Positions 22,243 to 33,028 of a stretch of DNA of 64,000 bases are shown here, in pieces (position 1 is the first letter of the stretch; every line of letters starts with the position of its first letter). The notes under the pieces were generated by a model that was given only the letters and a program-made list of their open reading frames with translations, made no database searches and was not told the origin of the DNA. The translations under genes and the position numbers were made by a program. Origin of the DNA: Schizophyllum amplum. Taxonomy: Eukaryota; Basidiomycota; Agaricomycetes; Agaricales; Schizophyllaceae. The stretch is taken from assembly GCA_007026445.1 (NCBI GenBank), contig VDMD01000076.1, forward strand, positions 1 to 64,000, given 5' to 3'.

Positions 22243-22623
22243 TTAAACACAAGGCGTCTCGATGGGGTGAGAGGGGTCATGGTGGCACTGCTGGAAGGCC
22301 TTGCGAGCATGCATGCGCTTCCAGGGAGTGGGCTTCTTGTACTTCTCCTTGAGCACCTTCCAGATCGCCTTTGCCCCTTCGCAGTCCTTGACCAATGCAG
22401 CGGCATCGGGACTGAGCTTGGTGTAGAGCAGCCACTCAAGCTCAGCATCGAGGGGCTTCTTGGGGTCAGGCACCGCAGCAGCAGGGTCAGAGGTGACGTA
22501 GTCGGCCTGAGCAGCGCGGAAGAAGCACGACATCTGCTCCTTGAAGGAGTGCCAATCGGACTCTCCCGCAAGGTCAGGGATACACTCCAGACCCCTGGAG
22601 AGAACAGGAGAGATGAGGGACAT
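22243..22623 (-). pseudogene. Ty1/copia gag fragment (DUF4219/UBN2-like)
   Basis: 126 codons from ATG at 22623. The pattern is that of copia Gag N-terminal regions: L-S-R-G...D-W-H-S-F-K-E-Q-M, then A-E-L-E-W-L-L-Y-T-K-L, A-A-A-L-V-K, and G-A-K-A-I-W-K-V-L-K-E-K-Y. It stops abruptly after H-H-D-P-S-H-P-I-E, before the zinc knuckle expected in a full Gag, so it is truncated. It starts 109 bp downstream (on this strand) of a half-tRNA primer-binding site, the correct distance and order for a copia 5' leader. No integrase or reverse transcriptase follows. The unrelated frame starting at 22230 begins 13 bases beyond the stop. Confidence 0.7.
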
Positions 22624-22731
22624 CGTGGATGAGCCGATAGAGGGTGATCAGATAAGAGGAAAATTTTGTAGGGGTTTTCTGAGGTTTTAGAGCAAGCAGA
22701 GAGACTGTTTTTGAGGTTTAGATAAGCTAGA

Positions 22732-22748
22732 GCGCGGGGCTCATAACC
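22732..22748 (-). promoter_or_regulatory. Copia-type primer-binding site for half-tRNA-iMet
   Basis: On the plus strand this reads GCGCGGGGCTCATAACC, the anticodon arm of fungal initiator tRNA-Met; the minus strand is its complement. Copia and Ty5 class elements prime with this internal tRNA segment. A TG dinucleotide at 22752-22753 marks the probable edge of the adjoining 5' LTR, which lies to the right and whose far end I could not place. The gag fragment follows to the left. The same 17 bases recur at 48273-48289. Confidence 0.6.
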
Positions 22749-22956
22749 TATTGAGTGAAGAAAGCGGGCACAGACACGAACACGAACACAAATGATGATG
22801 GTTCGGGACGAGAGAGTACAATGGGAACAATGACTACCTAATCCGGCGGACTTCCCCATTGGGCCGGTCCAAGCACACCAATCCCAACAGGGCGTCCTCC
22901 GAAAGTCAGCTATCTCGTTTTGTCAGATGTGGTGTTTATACTGACTGCTTTTGTAG

Positions 22957-23352
22957 AAGAAGACCGGTCGCGCAGGTGCTTCTACGAGGTCGCTTACCAG
23001 AACCGACATCGAGAAATTGGCTACAGAGTCAGCACGCATCCGCGAACAAGCAGCGAAGGCCCGTGGACGGTTTGATGTGATGTTTCCCCCCGCATCTGTG
23101 CCATCGCCTCCGCCTTCACCCCCCATGTCCTCATCTCCAGTCCCGACAGACGACATCCCTCTGTCTGACAATCTCGTGAACTTTGCAACTATTGGAGGCC
23201 GTCGACTGCGCGCTCGCAGTAAGTATAATCTGCTCGGTTGTCCTACCCAGATTTGGGCTTACTCTTTTGCAGCACGCAAGGCCGTCTCTGTTGTCGAGTA
23301 TGATTCGGACAGTGACTTGGATGTGAGTACCTCGAAGAGACGTTGTCTATAG
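22957..23352 (+). CDS. Possible small spliced gene, 5' end missing
   Basis: An exon opens after TTTTGTAG at 22956 and reads K-K-T-G-R-A-G-A-S-T-R-S, then a Glu/Arg-rich helix (E-S-A-R-I-R-E-Q-A-A-K-A-R-G-R), a Ser/Pro-rich linker and L-V-N-F-A-T-I-G-G-R-R-L-R. A 54 bp intron (23219-23272, GTAAGT...TTTGCAG) leads to a short acidic exon (Y-D-S-D-S-D-L-D). The frame stays open through that intron. A GTGAGT at 23323 may start another intron, otherwise the stop is at 23350-23352. The first exon would have to lie in or beyond the copia LTR region. No family is recognised. Confidence 0.35.
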   Translation, partial: KKTGRAGASTRSLTRTDIEKLATESARIREQAAKARGRFDVMFPPASVPSPPPSPPMSSSPVPTDDIPLSDNLVNFATIGGRRLRARSKYNLLGCPTQIWAYSFAARKAVSVVEYDSDSDLDVSTSKRRCL

Positions 23353-24206
23353 GCACTTGACTGGCGTGTATTTAGATCGATTTATATGTGCTTCTGTCTG
23401 TATCTATTGAATGCTCGCAATGGTGTACGATCCTTCCTTGTTTGCTGATAACGCTTCATGCTGAGTGCGCAAAGGATATATTTTGGGTTCTGGCAATTTT
23501 AAACATGAGCTTTGGATATGAAAGTGGCACAGGCCAAAACTCAGGTCAAACGGATCAAAGGTGCATCCATTGTGATCCATTTTTATAAGGGGCGGTGTAC
23601 ATGGTTTCACGTCTCATGCACTTTCGTCTCAAGAATCCCTTGTGCTATTGGGTTGAGGTCAATTTTCTCGAAGAGCCTTGTACATGGTGATGGTTTGTAT
23701 CAAATCTCAAGCTGCACTCGTCAAAGGTGCACCCATTGTGATCCTAACTTCACTCATCTGCCGCGCTCACAATTAAGCTGATCTTCTATCACTATATGTT
23801 ACTCACCGTGCTTTCCCTATAATCCCAATAAATGAATTTCTCTGTCTTTGTAGATTTCCTTGGCGATGTTGAAGTGTGACATTCACGTGTACCGCGTCCT
23901 AGGTCACGCCCATAAAAGACGCGACACGCTCATTTTGATCTTTGACTTCATCGCAAGTGGCTTTCTTTATTCACTGTTGTGAAGATCATCTATAATAACT
24001 GCTTTTCTCCATCGTCTCGCTCTTACTGAACAAGATGTCTGGACAGAAGGGAATGTATTCTGCTTATCGGCGCGCCTTTGTCTCTTCAGATGCCATGCAT
24101 CAAATGCATGGCACTGATACCGCGTCGCGCCCCCGCCCCTGCTTTAATTCCTTCCCTTCTCCTTCCTCTCTTGCCACCACCACAGCCAACCCTTCTTCCC
24201 CACACA
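23353..24206. other. Gene-free stretch
   Basis: Moderately AT-rich, with a loosely repeated phrase (TCAAAGGTGCA-CCATTGTGATCC) at about 23555-23580 and 23713-23745. No supported frame. Confidence 0.45.
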
Positions 24207-24380
24207 ATGTCTGATGATCACGTCGACCCCCATGCTCTCTCGCAGATTCCAGGAAGCAGCCGAAAGCGCAGACTTTCCACATCTCCTCCCCACGATTCAG
24301 AACAGCCGCGTTCCGCTTCCAAGAAGACGAAGCTCGACGCTGTCTCATTCGCGGCAAAGCTGCGGGAGCTCAGGAAGTAG
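24207..24380 (+). CDS. Possible small basic protein, 57 residues
   Basis: ATG at 24207 opens a frame of 57 codons ending in TAG. It is hydrophilic, with two basic clusters (R-K-R-R-L-S and S-K-K-T-K-L-D) resembling nuclear localisation signals and a helical K-L-R-E-L-R-K end. The sequence before the ATG is pyrimidine-rich. It may be an isolated gene, a first exon or chance; no neighbour clarifies this. Confidence 0.25.
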   Translation: MSDDHVDPHALSQIPGSSRKRRLSTSPPHDSEQPRSASKKTKLDAVSFAAKLRELRK

Positions 24381-25153
24381 AAGGGAAGGATCTTCAGCTT
24401 CTCATGCAGAAGCAGCGGCGCTCGCTGTATAATACATCGGGCCTGTGGATCATGTCTTCGTAAGGCGGTCTCTGTGAGTCAGTGCAAGAGCTTCCTTCTG
24501 GGAAGAGATGGCTCATTGTGCGCAACCCTTCAGAGCTACATTGCTCTTTGAGATTGCAAGTGATTTCAGGCAATATCCCCGGGGGTTCAACGACATACCT
24601 GGTGTCACCTTTGCTCCGAAAGCTCATTTTTGCGGAGGCCTCGTCGTTGTGGGAAACTTGTCACTCGAGGCAAGTGCATAGTGCGAATAGAGGCACAACA
24701 GTGCAAGCATCACATCTTAGAAGGTGAATGCAGCCGAGTTGCCACCATACCTAGTTCCCTCTCACCTTGTTGCACCTCGTAGCACCCCACATCACTGGGA
24801 TGCAACGGCTCTTAAACCGGGGACCTGTCCTCATCCACGTTTCTGATATAGCAGAAAAAAAGAGAAAAAAGAGGGGGGGCAAGTGGATACAGTACGACAG
24901 CGTCAATGACGGTAGAGTGGCGGCAGCTTCGAGGGCAGCGCGTGCACGCACTTAGTCTGGTTGAGGTCACGGATGAGCCCTTCTCATCGAGCGTGGGCTA
25001 AGCTTGTGTTCAACATGAGGGTGTGAAGGCGGGCATGTTGATTGGGTATGGGTCAGCCCGCGCGGTGGATTTTACAACGCTTTCCTTATATGGAAACATG
25101 ACTTCTCTGACATTGTTCTTCATCTCTTCGACCTGTCCCTGCACTTTATCCTA
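24381..25153. other. Gene-free stretch upstream of the Plavaka transposase
   Basis: No supported frame. An A-rich run with a G7 tract lies at 24850-24880. The last ~100 bases should hold the Plavaka promoter; no TATA box is obvious. Terminal inverted repeats of the transposon were looked for here and not found. Confidence 0.45.
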
Positions 25154-28100
25154 ATGCCTGCCCCTCCAACCCGGGTATTATGCACGTGTACCGTATGCCG
25201 ACAGTCCTCTGTCAGTGTACACGGAAATGAACAACCAGGGAAGTATATACATCCCTTGACGCGCTCAACTCATCACCGTAAAGATCGGGAATTTGAGCAA
25301 GCAAGCAAAGCAGCAGCGGAGAGAGAGCATACACCGCCAGGCTCACCAATGGAGACGGCCGGGTCCTTGGATCCGTCTAGTAGCCATAGCATTGACAAAT
25401 CACCTGCATCATCCAATCCACCCCAAAGTACGATTAGTAGCACTGGCAGCCCGGGTGCAGTTCTGCTGCCTTTCAAAAGCGGTCCTACTGATATCCATTG
25501 TCACAGACATCAATTCTACTCTTCATATCCCGACACGACTCATTGAGACGATGGTCTCTTTGGTGGCACTCTGGCTGAATCTTGACGCTAGTGCTAGTCG
25601 AGAAACTACCAACGCTGTGCTGCTTGCGTTTCGACTCATCTTGGCAACAGCGGTGGAGATGTTCGCCGCTGCTCTCCTTGCTATAGGCTTGCATATCCAG
25701 CTCCCTGTCTTCGACATTCCACGCAATGTCCGGACACTCTATGGGCAAGCAAAGGTCGATCCCATCATCGAGCGCACGGTCTGCTGTCCTAAGTGCTTCT
25801 CACTCATCCCCCGTCCTGTCCCTTGGCGTTGTACGTGGAGGGAGACCTCTTGGTCTGATCTGTGCAATACTGAGCTATGGACGACACGCAATACACCACA
25901 TGGGCGTAAACTGGTCCTGCAACGGCTGTACTCGACGCAGTCCTTCGAGCCTTGGCTACAGTTCTTTCTGTCACGTCCTATCATCGACGACAGTCTCCAG
26001 TTCACCTATCTGCAGCGCAAGTACCGGGTCTGGACAGGCGATGCAGACATGCATGACGTCCATGATAGTCCCGCCTGGCAAGACCTTCAAGCGGCGTGCG
26101 ACTCACCATACAATCTCGTCTTCAGCATTTACGTCGATTGGTTCAATCCATTTAGCAATAAAATTGCAGGTGATAATCATCGATGTCCCGTCTGACGAAA
26201 TGTGACGGTCTCTCTTACAGGCAAAGTAGTGTCTTGCGGTGCCATCGTTCTTTATTGCCTCAATCTACCGCCCCACTTGCGATATCGCCCCGAGAATGTG
26301 TTCATCGTCGGCATCACACCTCCTCCAAACGCACCAGACTTCATCACCATCTCGCATATACTTCTGCCTCTTGTGCAGGCGGTGGCTAAGTACGCCAACA
26401 TTCAGCAGTTCTCCACGGTCCTTCACCCCGACGGCATCAGATTGCTACTACGCATCCTCCCTCTGATTGCGGATCTCCAGGCAAGCCGCAAAGTCAGTGG
26501 CTTCCTATCCCATAGCGCAACTATGTTCTGCTCCTACTGCCTGTGCACCTCCGGTCATATCACTTCGCACGGTTCACATGTACTGTAGCGTTTCGACCAT
26601 AGGTTCGCCGGGTGTGACGTGTGATGGTGTGAACTTCCCCATTTTCCAGTTCACGGGCCCGGCCCGGGTGTGACGAATTCAGTAAATATACATTTTCAGG
26701 CCTTAAACTCATTTTTGGGACTTTTTAAGTGGTGAAACAGCTACAGAATGGCCATATGTGCACGTTTTAGGGGTCAGAAATTTTTTTTGGAGAAATAAAG
26801 ATCAAAATTTGAATATTTTTCCGAGTTCACGGCCAGTCGTGATGCGTGATGGTTGCGCGTTTAGTTCAGTTCGAATGCCTCTGTGATGCGTGACGCGAAC
26901 CTATGGTCGAAACGCTACAGTATGTCCCCTCCGGGATAGCGCTACTGTGCGTCAGCAGGCGCAGGCGTGGTGGAACGAGAAGACCAAAAAGGGCCGAGAG
27001 GTCTTAGCGCGGCGGACGGGTGTGCGATGGACCCCTCTCTATCTGCTCCCGTACTACGACCCCGTCAGGCATGTGATCCTTGGCTTCATGCACAACTGGA
27101 TCGAGGGGATTCTACAGCATCATCTTCGGTCGCTTTGGGGGATTGGACGCTCGAACGCAGAAGCTATATCATCGGATGTTGCAGATGACAAGGACGAGCA
27201 GTGGACCGATGCAGACCTTGCCGAATCTGCAGACGAGATCGAGGATCTGCTCACAGAGAGTGCAGAACATGATCAAGCTGTCGCGGCTGCGGCACAGCTT
27301 GCTATCCCCCCCGTTCCACCATCACCGTCACCCTCACCATCAGATTCTACTACAAGCTCAGCTGCCAACGCCTCAGTGTCCTCTGACTCGACATTCAGGC
27401 CCCGCTTTCCTAGCCCTCTTGATCATCGAGCGACCGACTCATCGGATTCGAACTCGGATTCGGACTCAGAGTATATGGCGCCTTTCACAGATGGTGCGCA
27501 GTTCAACTTCACTTCCGATGAGCTCCGGGTCATCAGGGATGCCATATGTGATGTATCTTTGCCTACCTGGGTACACCGTCCACCCACAAATCTTGGCGAG
27601 TCGAGTCATGGCAAACTCAAAGCCTGAGAACTACTCACTCTCTTCGAGAACATATTTCCCCTCATCATTCCCCGACTCTGGTATATCCCCGGAACAAGTC
27701 CCGCCAATCAACAGCATCTGTCAAATTTCCATCACCTCGTCTCGGCTACCCACATTGTCTGCGACTTCACAACCTCCAACGCACAAGCAGATGCGCATAC
27801 TCATCACTTCACTCAATATCTGTCTACACTCCCCCTACTGTATCCAAATCATATCGCCAAGCCCAATCACCACTATGCCATTCACATACCGGATCTCCTC
27901 AAGCATTGGGGACCTCTAGCTGCTCTTAGTGAATTTCCTGGAGAGCGACTCAATGGTCTGTTTCAGAAAATCAAGACAAACAAGCGCCATGGTACGTAAA
28001 TCATCGGTTGTGATACAAAAAAGAATAAGACAGGCTTATGGAACATGCACTAGGTGACTTGGATCTGACGATGCTACGTCAGATGTGCAGGCGTGGTCGG

Positions 28101-28799
28101 CTCACAGCTCAGCTACAAGACAAGGAGCTGTTGGGAGCGTCCACTGGAGGAGACCATCCGCATACGCTGCAGAATCTGGTTTCCATCCTCAAGCCTCAAG
28201 GAGAAGGCACAACAGGTGATCCTGTCGCCATAAACTCGCGAGATGCTGGGGAGTTTCTCAAACGGGGCTCCACCATATCTGACAGCGAATACACCGCCCT
28301 TCTCACATATCTCCGCATGTCAGAGCGACTATTTCGTCACTTCCGCGATGTTCCCCATCCACCCCATGCCCTTGTTCTTCCAACTCATGTTGGCCGGGTC
28401 TCCGAAATTTGACGAGCTGAACATGTGTATAGCTGCCGAACAGCACATCCTGGGAACAGCGAGGTACTATACCGTCATCCTGCCACTCTGATTCCCAACA
28501 CCGGACATATCCACGATATCTGGAGAGTCCCCCTTGACGGTACATTGACAACCTTCCTCGTCGTCCGCCCACATCACGCCCTCCTCGATTTCGATGAAGC
28601 GCAGACCCCATATCCGCATATGACCGGCTTTCGCACTCGGATCGTGAACATGGACAACACGACGGAAAGCCTTGTCATCATGGAGGTCAGACACATCGTA
28701 ACACATCTAACAACACTTGTCCAGCCAGTGGGTGCTTTCAGGTTTGATCGAGAAACACTTGCCGTTAGCTGGGGACTGAATCGAGAGCGGCGCAGATAG
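25154..28799 (+). pseudogene. Plavaka (CACTA-like) transposase, broken by a MITE and two stops
   Basis: Exons 25154-25454, 25507-26169, 26221-26580 then (after a MITE) 26923-27991, and 28054-28799; introns are 51-62 bp. Plavaka hallmarks appear in order: an N-terminal Cys/His cluster (C-T-C-T-V-C...T-H-H-R-K), D-W-F-N-P-F-S-N-K-I-A-G split by an intron, L-N-L-P-P-H-L-R-Y, G-I-T-P-P-P, C-S-Y-C-L-C, Y-Y-D-P-V-R-H...M-H-N-W-I-E-G-I-L-Q-H-H, an acidic Ser-rich linker, G-E-S-S-H-G-K-L-K-A, and S-C-R-T-A-H-P-G-N-S near the C-terminus. Lesions: a 338 bp MITE at 26583-26920, TGA at 27625-27627 and TGA at 28410-28412, both with homologous sequence continuing in the same frame. The family is a DNA transposase of the EnSpm/CACTA group. 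It cannot make a full protein now. Confidence 0.85.
26583..26920. mobile_element. 338 bp MITE with perfect 26 bp TIRs and TA duplication
   Basis: The left end CTGTAGCGTTTCGACCATAG... (26583-26608) is the exact reverse complement of 26895-26920, and both ends are flanked by TA (26581-26582, 26921-26922). The interior is AT-richer than the surroundings and non-coding. A TA target fits Tc1/mariner-type elements. Removing the element and one TA rejoins the Plavaka frame exactly (H-V | C-P-L-R-D-S), so the insertion came after the transposase was already in place. Confidence 0.92.
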
Positions 28800-29439
28800 A
28801 GGACTCTAGCCAGGTGAGTGATGCCCGAAAGAAAATGTGGAGCATAATTATATTGATAACAATCCAGCAAGCGCAAAGATGGGCACAAACTCCGCTTCAG
28901 CTGTACAGTCATACCGTACATGTATCGAGGCTGCGTATACTCAGCTGCACCTGTTGTCAAACAATGATACCGCAAATTATGGGGTATCATGGCCACATAC
29001 CGGATTTCCTGCTCAGTTGCTCTATGCTGTCAGTTGCGAGCCTCCTGCGCTGACACTGTCTATCAAGTTATTGTCCATATACAAGTTCATGCGCCGGGCG
29101 GTCACTATCGCATGGTTTCTATGAGGAAGCAAGGCTGACGGTGGGGGCAAAGGCGATGTGCAAGAAGGACAGCGCATTCACGATGTGTGGGGAACAGGAT
29201 GAGAAGTGACTCAACTGATATGTCGAGGTCATATGCATCTAAGTTCGGGATCGAGCGGCGGCGCGCACATGACAGTGAACACGCCACTGTGGGTGCTGAT
29301 TGCTCGCCAGGCCAGCCTGGCCAGCTGTTGCGAGTTGGTCTTCTGCAAGCTCCAGCAGCGCAGCCACACGGGGTATAGATTGAACGACAAGGTTCAAATT
29401 CCAAACATGCAGGACTGCAGAAGAATTAAGGGTGCAATA
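28800..29439. other. Gene-free stretch after the Plavaka element
   Basis: Short open frames only, no motif. It may include the Plavaka 3' terminal sequence, which I could not define. Confidence 0.45.
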
Positions 29440-30071
29440 ATACAGCCTCGGCTACCTAGAAATCTTGGTCCCTACATGGAACTTTCCTAGGATATGTTAG
29501 TGGATTTTCCCAAGTTTTCTAGAGACTATAGATCTCTAGTTATAGCTGCTTTCAGCTTATATGACTGGTTATAGCTTTTCCTACAGACTATAGATCTCTA
29601 GCACTAGATATTTCTAGCCTTTAGGGTTGTATTAGCCCCTATACTGTCTTTTATGGTGCTTATATGATTATATTGGGTGCTTGGATATTAGCTGGCCTTC
29701 TATGATTATTATTAACACTTCTCTCTATCCTATAGTCTATAAAAAGCATATATCTATAGTAGCTAGTAGCATAGCAGTTCAGTCTAGTCCTTTCCTGTAT
29801 AGCTGCATACTATAACCCCTTGTTTTCCCATAATTCGGGTGCTTAATATGACCTGCCTATTTGTTTTTCAAAATTCCACAATGTTGATATTTTGATATTG
29901 ATCTCTTATGCCCACTATACAACATACTCTAACTAGATAAATTTATCTCCTAGCTGATAGAGGTCATAACATTCCTATCACCTTGGGCAGGTGCCTACTT
30001 AGAAGCTCTATTATATATAACTGTTTAGAGATCTCTAGTCAGTATGTTAATCTAGAGATCTCTAAGCAATT
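29440..30071. repeat. AT-rich AGATCT-palindrome repeat, left part
   Basis: AT-rich DNA with repeated (T)CTAGAGATCTCTAG-like palindromes and variants (ACTATAGATCTCTAG). The first 110 bases (about 29440-29550, containing CTACATGGAACTTTCCTAGG) are the inverse of 47490-47600. The array continues beyond the LINE at 39439, because the LINE is inserted into it. No coding capacity. Confidence 0.6.
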
Positions 30072-30083
30072 GTGTGCATTAGA
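30072..30083. repeat. Target-site duplication, left copy
   Basis: GTGTGCATTAGA, identical to 39427-39438 on the other side of the LINE. This fixes the 5' end of the LINE at 30084. Confidence 0.9.
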
Positions 30084-30682
30084 CCCGAACCATCACCTTG
30101 GTTCGGTCCCGACCACCATGGGCAAGGACAGCTAAAGACGCTCTCGGTACCACATAGGGGAATATACCAACTAGTGGATACTGAGCAGCAGCTGAGGCAT
30201 CACAGCCGCCCCCCCAGCCGCCGTAGGTGCACACCAGCACGTTAAGCCATGTCATTGCGTTGAGCCACCAAAGCGCGGCGGACTCCCTCGTCAGGCGCAC
30301 TTAGAGTACACATACAAGGTGGAGATGCTAGCCGCCCTATCTCTCTATCCCCGAAGCCGCAGATCGCTGAGAACAGCAACACGGCTCTGTCTCTTGAGTA
30401 CGAAACGAGGCAACCATGAACAAAGGCGCCGCTTTGTCCGGCGATCGGCCCGACCGCCGACGGGAACCCGGCTGCCCTATCGTTGCCCTTGTCCCTCCCG
30501 CGCTGTGACCGTGAGGCTCCAGCAAGGCAGACGCGTCAGCACCCGCTCGCCTTTCAACCCGCCACCTCTTTGAGGATGCCGTGTTTAAATATCAGACCCC
30601 TGGGGTTTACACCTTCTTCCCCACCTCCACCTCGATCCTCTTCGACGGAAGTACCCTGCTCTCTTCTCGCGCCTCACCCACG

Positions 30683-33028
30683 ATGACTGAGCCCACTCGT
30701 ATGACACGCTCGCGCTCCGGCGCCATCGCGCCCCCCGGCGAGGTCTCACTGGCCAAGCCAGCGTCCACTCGCATCTCGGTGAGCGCAAACGGGCCGCCGA
30801 TCCCCAAGTCCAACAAACCTCGATACTCGTCCGCCCCGCCCGCGCAGGACGCACAGGCGAAGGCGGCCTCCATCTCCAACTCTGCTTCGTCCGACAATCG
30901 CTTCGCTGTCCTATCCGAGGTTCAGGATACGGACGATAATCCTTTCAGCCCTCAGACGACGGTCGTGGGCGCTACCGCCACGGCCTCTTCCTCCGAGGTT
31001 CCCTCAGCGGAGACACCCCTACCCTCGACTGCTGCGCAGCCTGAGGTAGCCGCCTCCGCCGCCGGCTCATCCACGGCGACCAACGTCGCGAAAGAGACCT
31101 CTGACAAAGGGCAAGACATGGACAAAGGCGCGTGCCCTCACAGTGATATCGGAGCCCCATCTGACCCTCACGCAGACGTGCCGATGAAAGACCCAGAGCC
31201 TGCCGGCGCCCAAGCGGCCCCCACCACCGGCGGCGGGACGACGCTCACCATGGTCGATCCCTCAGCGGCAACCTCCCTCCCCTTTATCTTCACTCCCGAG
31301 GCTCAACAGAAGTTTGCTCTCGCCTTTCAACGCAGAGACTTTGCGGAGATGGAGAAGTACATGGGCTCGCTCCTACCGATGATGGACCCTGCATCCACAT
31401 CGGCCACACCCGCCGCCACCGCCGGCACGGGAGTCGCCGAAGAGCCAACGGCGCCTGCCACTCGGACCCCCAGCCCACCCCCCTCCAAAGGGAAGAAGAG
31501 GGAGGCGGCCCCCCCGGAGACGGTCACCATCAGTAACTCGCCCAAGCGCGACAGGCGCGCCACCGATGCGAGTAGCACGCACAGGGAGTTTGTGGGGGAC
31601 CTTCAGGATGCAGTCGACAATGCCGATGTCGCTACTGGGAAGATCGCCCCCATCCTCGACCGCGTCCGGGCGAACGATCCCGGAGCCGTGGACCGCTTCA
31701 TCGGCGACAACATCCAGCACCTCAACTACCAAGCTGACGTGGCAGACCAGGACGGTCGCGAGGCGACTCGTGAGCTCACTCCCGTGATCACCCCCATGGC
31801 CCAGGCGCTCCGCGCTCCGCGTGCCCTCCCCCCTCCGGCCACTCCAGACTCGCGCGATGTCGGCCGGAACGACGACCGCACACCATCCCCCCTCCCGGCC
31901 CTTCGCATCGTCACCTCGGGCTCCACCCCTGGACCTCACCCCTTCCCGTACGGTGTCAACGCCATCAACATGATGAAGGGGCTCTCGCACGAGACGGCGT
32001 CAAAGTGGCGCGAGTCCCGAGGCGTCATCGCTGTAGGCGGCCAGATGCACGCCAAGAACAATGCCATCAACGTTGCCGCCATCTACAAAGGCCTGTCCGC
32101 GTCCTTCCCCAATGGCGACTTCGCGGTGTGGAGCCCCAGCTACAACTCGAGCAAGCCCCAACCGGCCAGCATCGCGCTATTCTTCATCCGGACAGAAGAT
32201 AATGCCCTCATCGCCGCCCTCACGGACATGGTACATCTTATCCGCCCCCACCTCGCGCTCACCTTCCTGGACCTCAACCACGGTATCAACTCGATGGAGG
32301 AGTGGTACGTCAACATCGACGGCCTCGGCTGCCCCGTGATGACGAAGAGAGTCGAATACGAACTCCTCGAGTCCATCAAGACCGCCTTCCTCAGCGACAC
32401 TGTCCTCGCTGCCCTCATCATCTCGAATCGGGACAATATACCCGACGACGTCCCCGACACGATGGCTCTCAAGTACATTACCGATTCGTTCCGCCTCCGG
32501 CCGAGCAAGATGGCTCTCGCTGGAGGAGCTGGCTTCAACTACCTTGTGCGGCTCCATGGCATACCGTTCACCCTCAACGTCAACGCCTTCGAGATGGTGC
32601 AGGCCCACTTCCGGCACATGTCCTTCCACACCGAGTACGGTGTCGGCAACGCTAGGTGGTTCGACAATTGTGGCATCTGCACCGGCCGCGACCACCCGCG
32701 AGGCCTCTGTTCCCTCCCCTTCATCCCCGGTTACCTTGGACCCTTCGAGCACTCCATCAACCCCGCTGCCACCGCCAGCGAGGCGACCACGGACAAGGAC
32801 AAGGCCATCGGCACTGCGCACCTGATCGGTCTTCGTCGCGAAGCCAACGCCATGCAGGATGGCCAGAATGCGGAGAACGCCGGCGCGGAGCAGCAACTCA
32901 ACTTTCAGGGCCATGGCCGCGGCCGCGGCGGCCAGCAAGGAGGACGCGGTGGCCGCGGGGGTGGTCGCGGGCAAAACCGCGGGGCAGCGCGTGGCGGAGG
33001 GGCATGGGTCCCCTACAACCCGTTCTAG
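30683..33028 (+). CDS. LINE ORF1 protein (gag-like, CCHC knuckle, RGG tail), 781 residues
   Basis: ATG 30683 (M-T-E-P-T-R-M-T) is the first ATG in the frame, although the frame is open from upstream. The N-terminal ~400 residues are low-complexity Ala/Pro/Thr/Ser. A folded middle follows (from about residue 410, G-V-N-A-I-N-M-M-K-G). Then comes a zinc knuckle C-G-I-C-T-G-R-D-H-P-R-G-L-C (CX2CX4HX4C, about residue 665), and finally an Arg/Gly-rich RGG tail with Q-G-G-R-G-G-R-G-G. ORF1 proteins of this kind bind the element RNA and act as nucleic acid chaperones in the retrotransposition particle. No internal stop or frameshift is seen. ORF2 starts about 1 kb downstream. Confidence 0.85.
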   Translation: MTEPTRMTRSRSGAIAPPGEVSLAKPASTRISVSANGPPIPKSNKPRYSSAPPAQDAQAKAASISNSASSDNRFAVLSEVQDTDDNPFSPQTTVVGATATASSSEVPSAETPLPSTAAQPEVAASAAGSSTATNVAKETSDKGQDMDKGACPHSDIGAPSDPHADVPMKDPEPAGAQAAPTTGGGTTLTMVDPSAATSLPFIFTPEAQQKFALAFQRRDFAEMEKYMGSLLPMMDPASTSATPAATAGTGVAEEPTAPATRTPSPPPSKGKKREAAPPETVTISNSPKRDRRATDASSTHREFVGDLQDAVDNADVATGKIAPILDRVRANDPGAVDRFIGDNIQHLNYQADVADQDGREATRELTPVITPMAQALRAPRALPPPATPDSRDVGRNDDRTPSPLPALRIVTSGSTPGPHPFPYGVNAINMMKGLSHETASKWRESRGVIAVGGQMHAKNNAINVAAIYKGLSASFPNGDFAVWSPSYNSSKPQPASIALFFIRTEDNALIAALTDMVHLIRPHLALTFLDLNHGINSMEEWYVNIDGLGCPVMTKRVEYELLESIKTAFLSDTVLAALIISNRDNIPDDVPDTMALKYITDSFRLRPSKMALAGGAGFNYLVRLHGIPFTLNVNAFEMVQAHFRHMSFHTEYGVGNARWFDNCGICTGRDHPRGLCSLPFIPGYLGPFEHSINPAATASEATTDKDKAIGTAHLIGLRREANAMQDGQNAENAGAEQQLNFQGHGRGRGGQQGGRGGRGGGRGQNRGAARGGGAWVPYNPF

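Noticed and set aside
22732..22748. A tRNA-Met gene at the GGGCTCATAACC sequence
   Set aside because: Only the anticodon arm is present; no acceptor stem, D arm or T arm surrounds it, and the context fits a copia primer-binding site.
21255..22859. 534-codon minus-strand frame overlapping the gag-like region
   Set aside because: It is a frame shadow: the overlapping frames at 21088-22230 and 22243-22623 have coherent composition and a recognisable copia gag pattern, this one does not.
26580..26920. The MITE could be spliced out as an intron (GTACTG donor from the flank, CTACAG acceptor at its right TIR)
   Set aside because: Splicing there would remove two extra bases and put the downstream Plavaka exon out of frame; the TA duplication explains the junction better.
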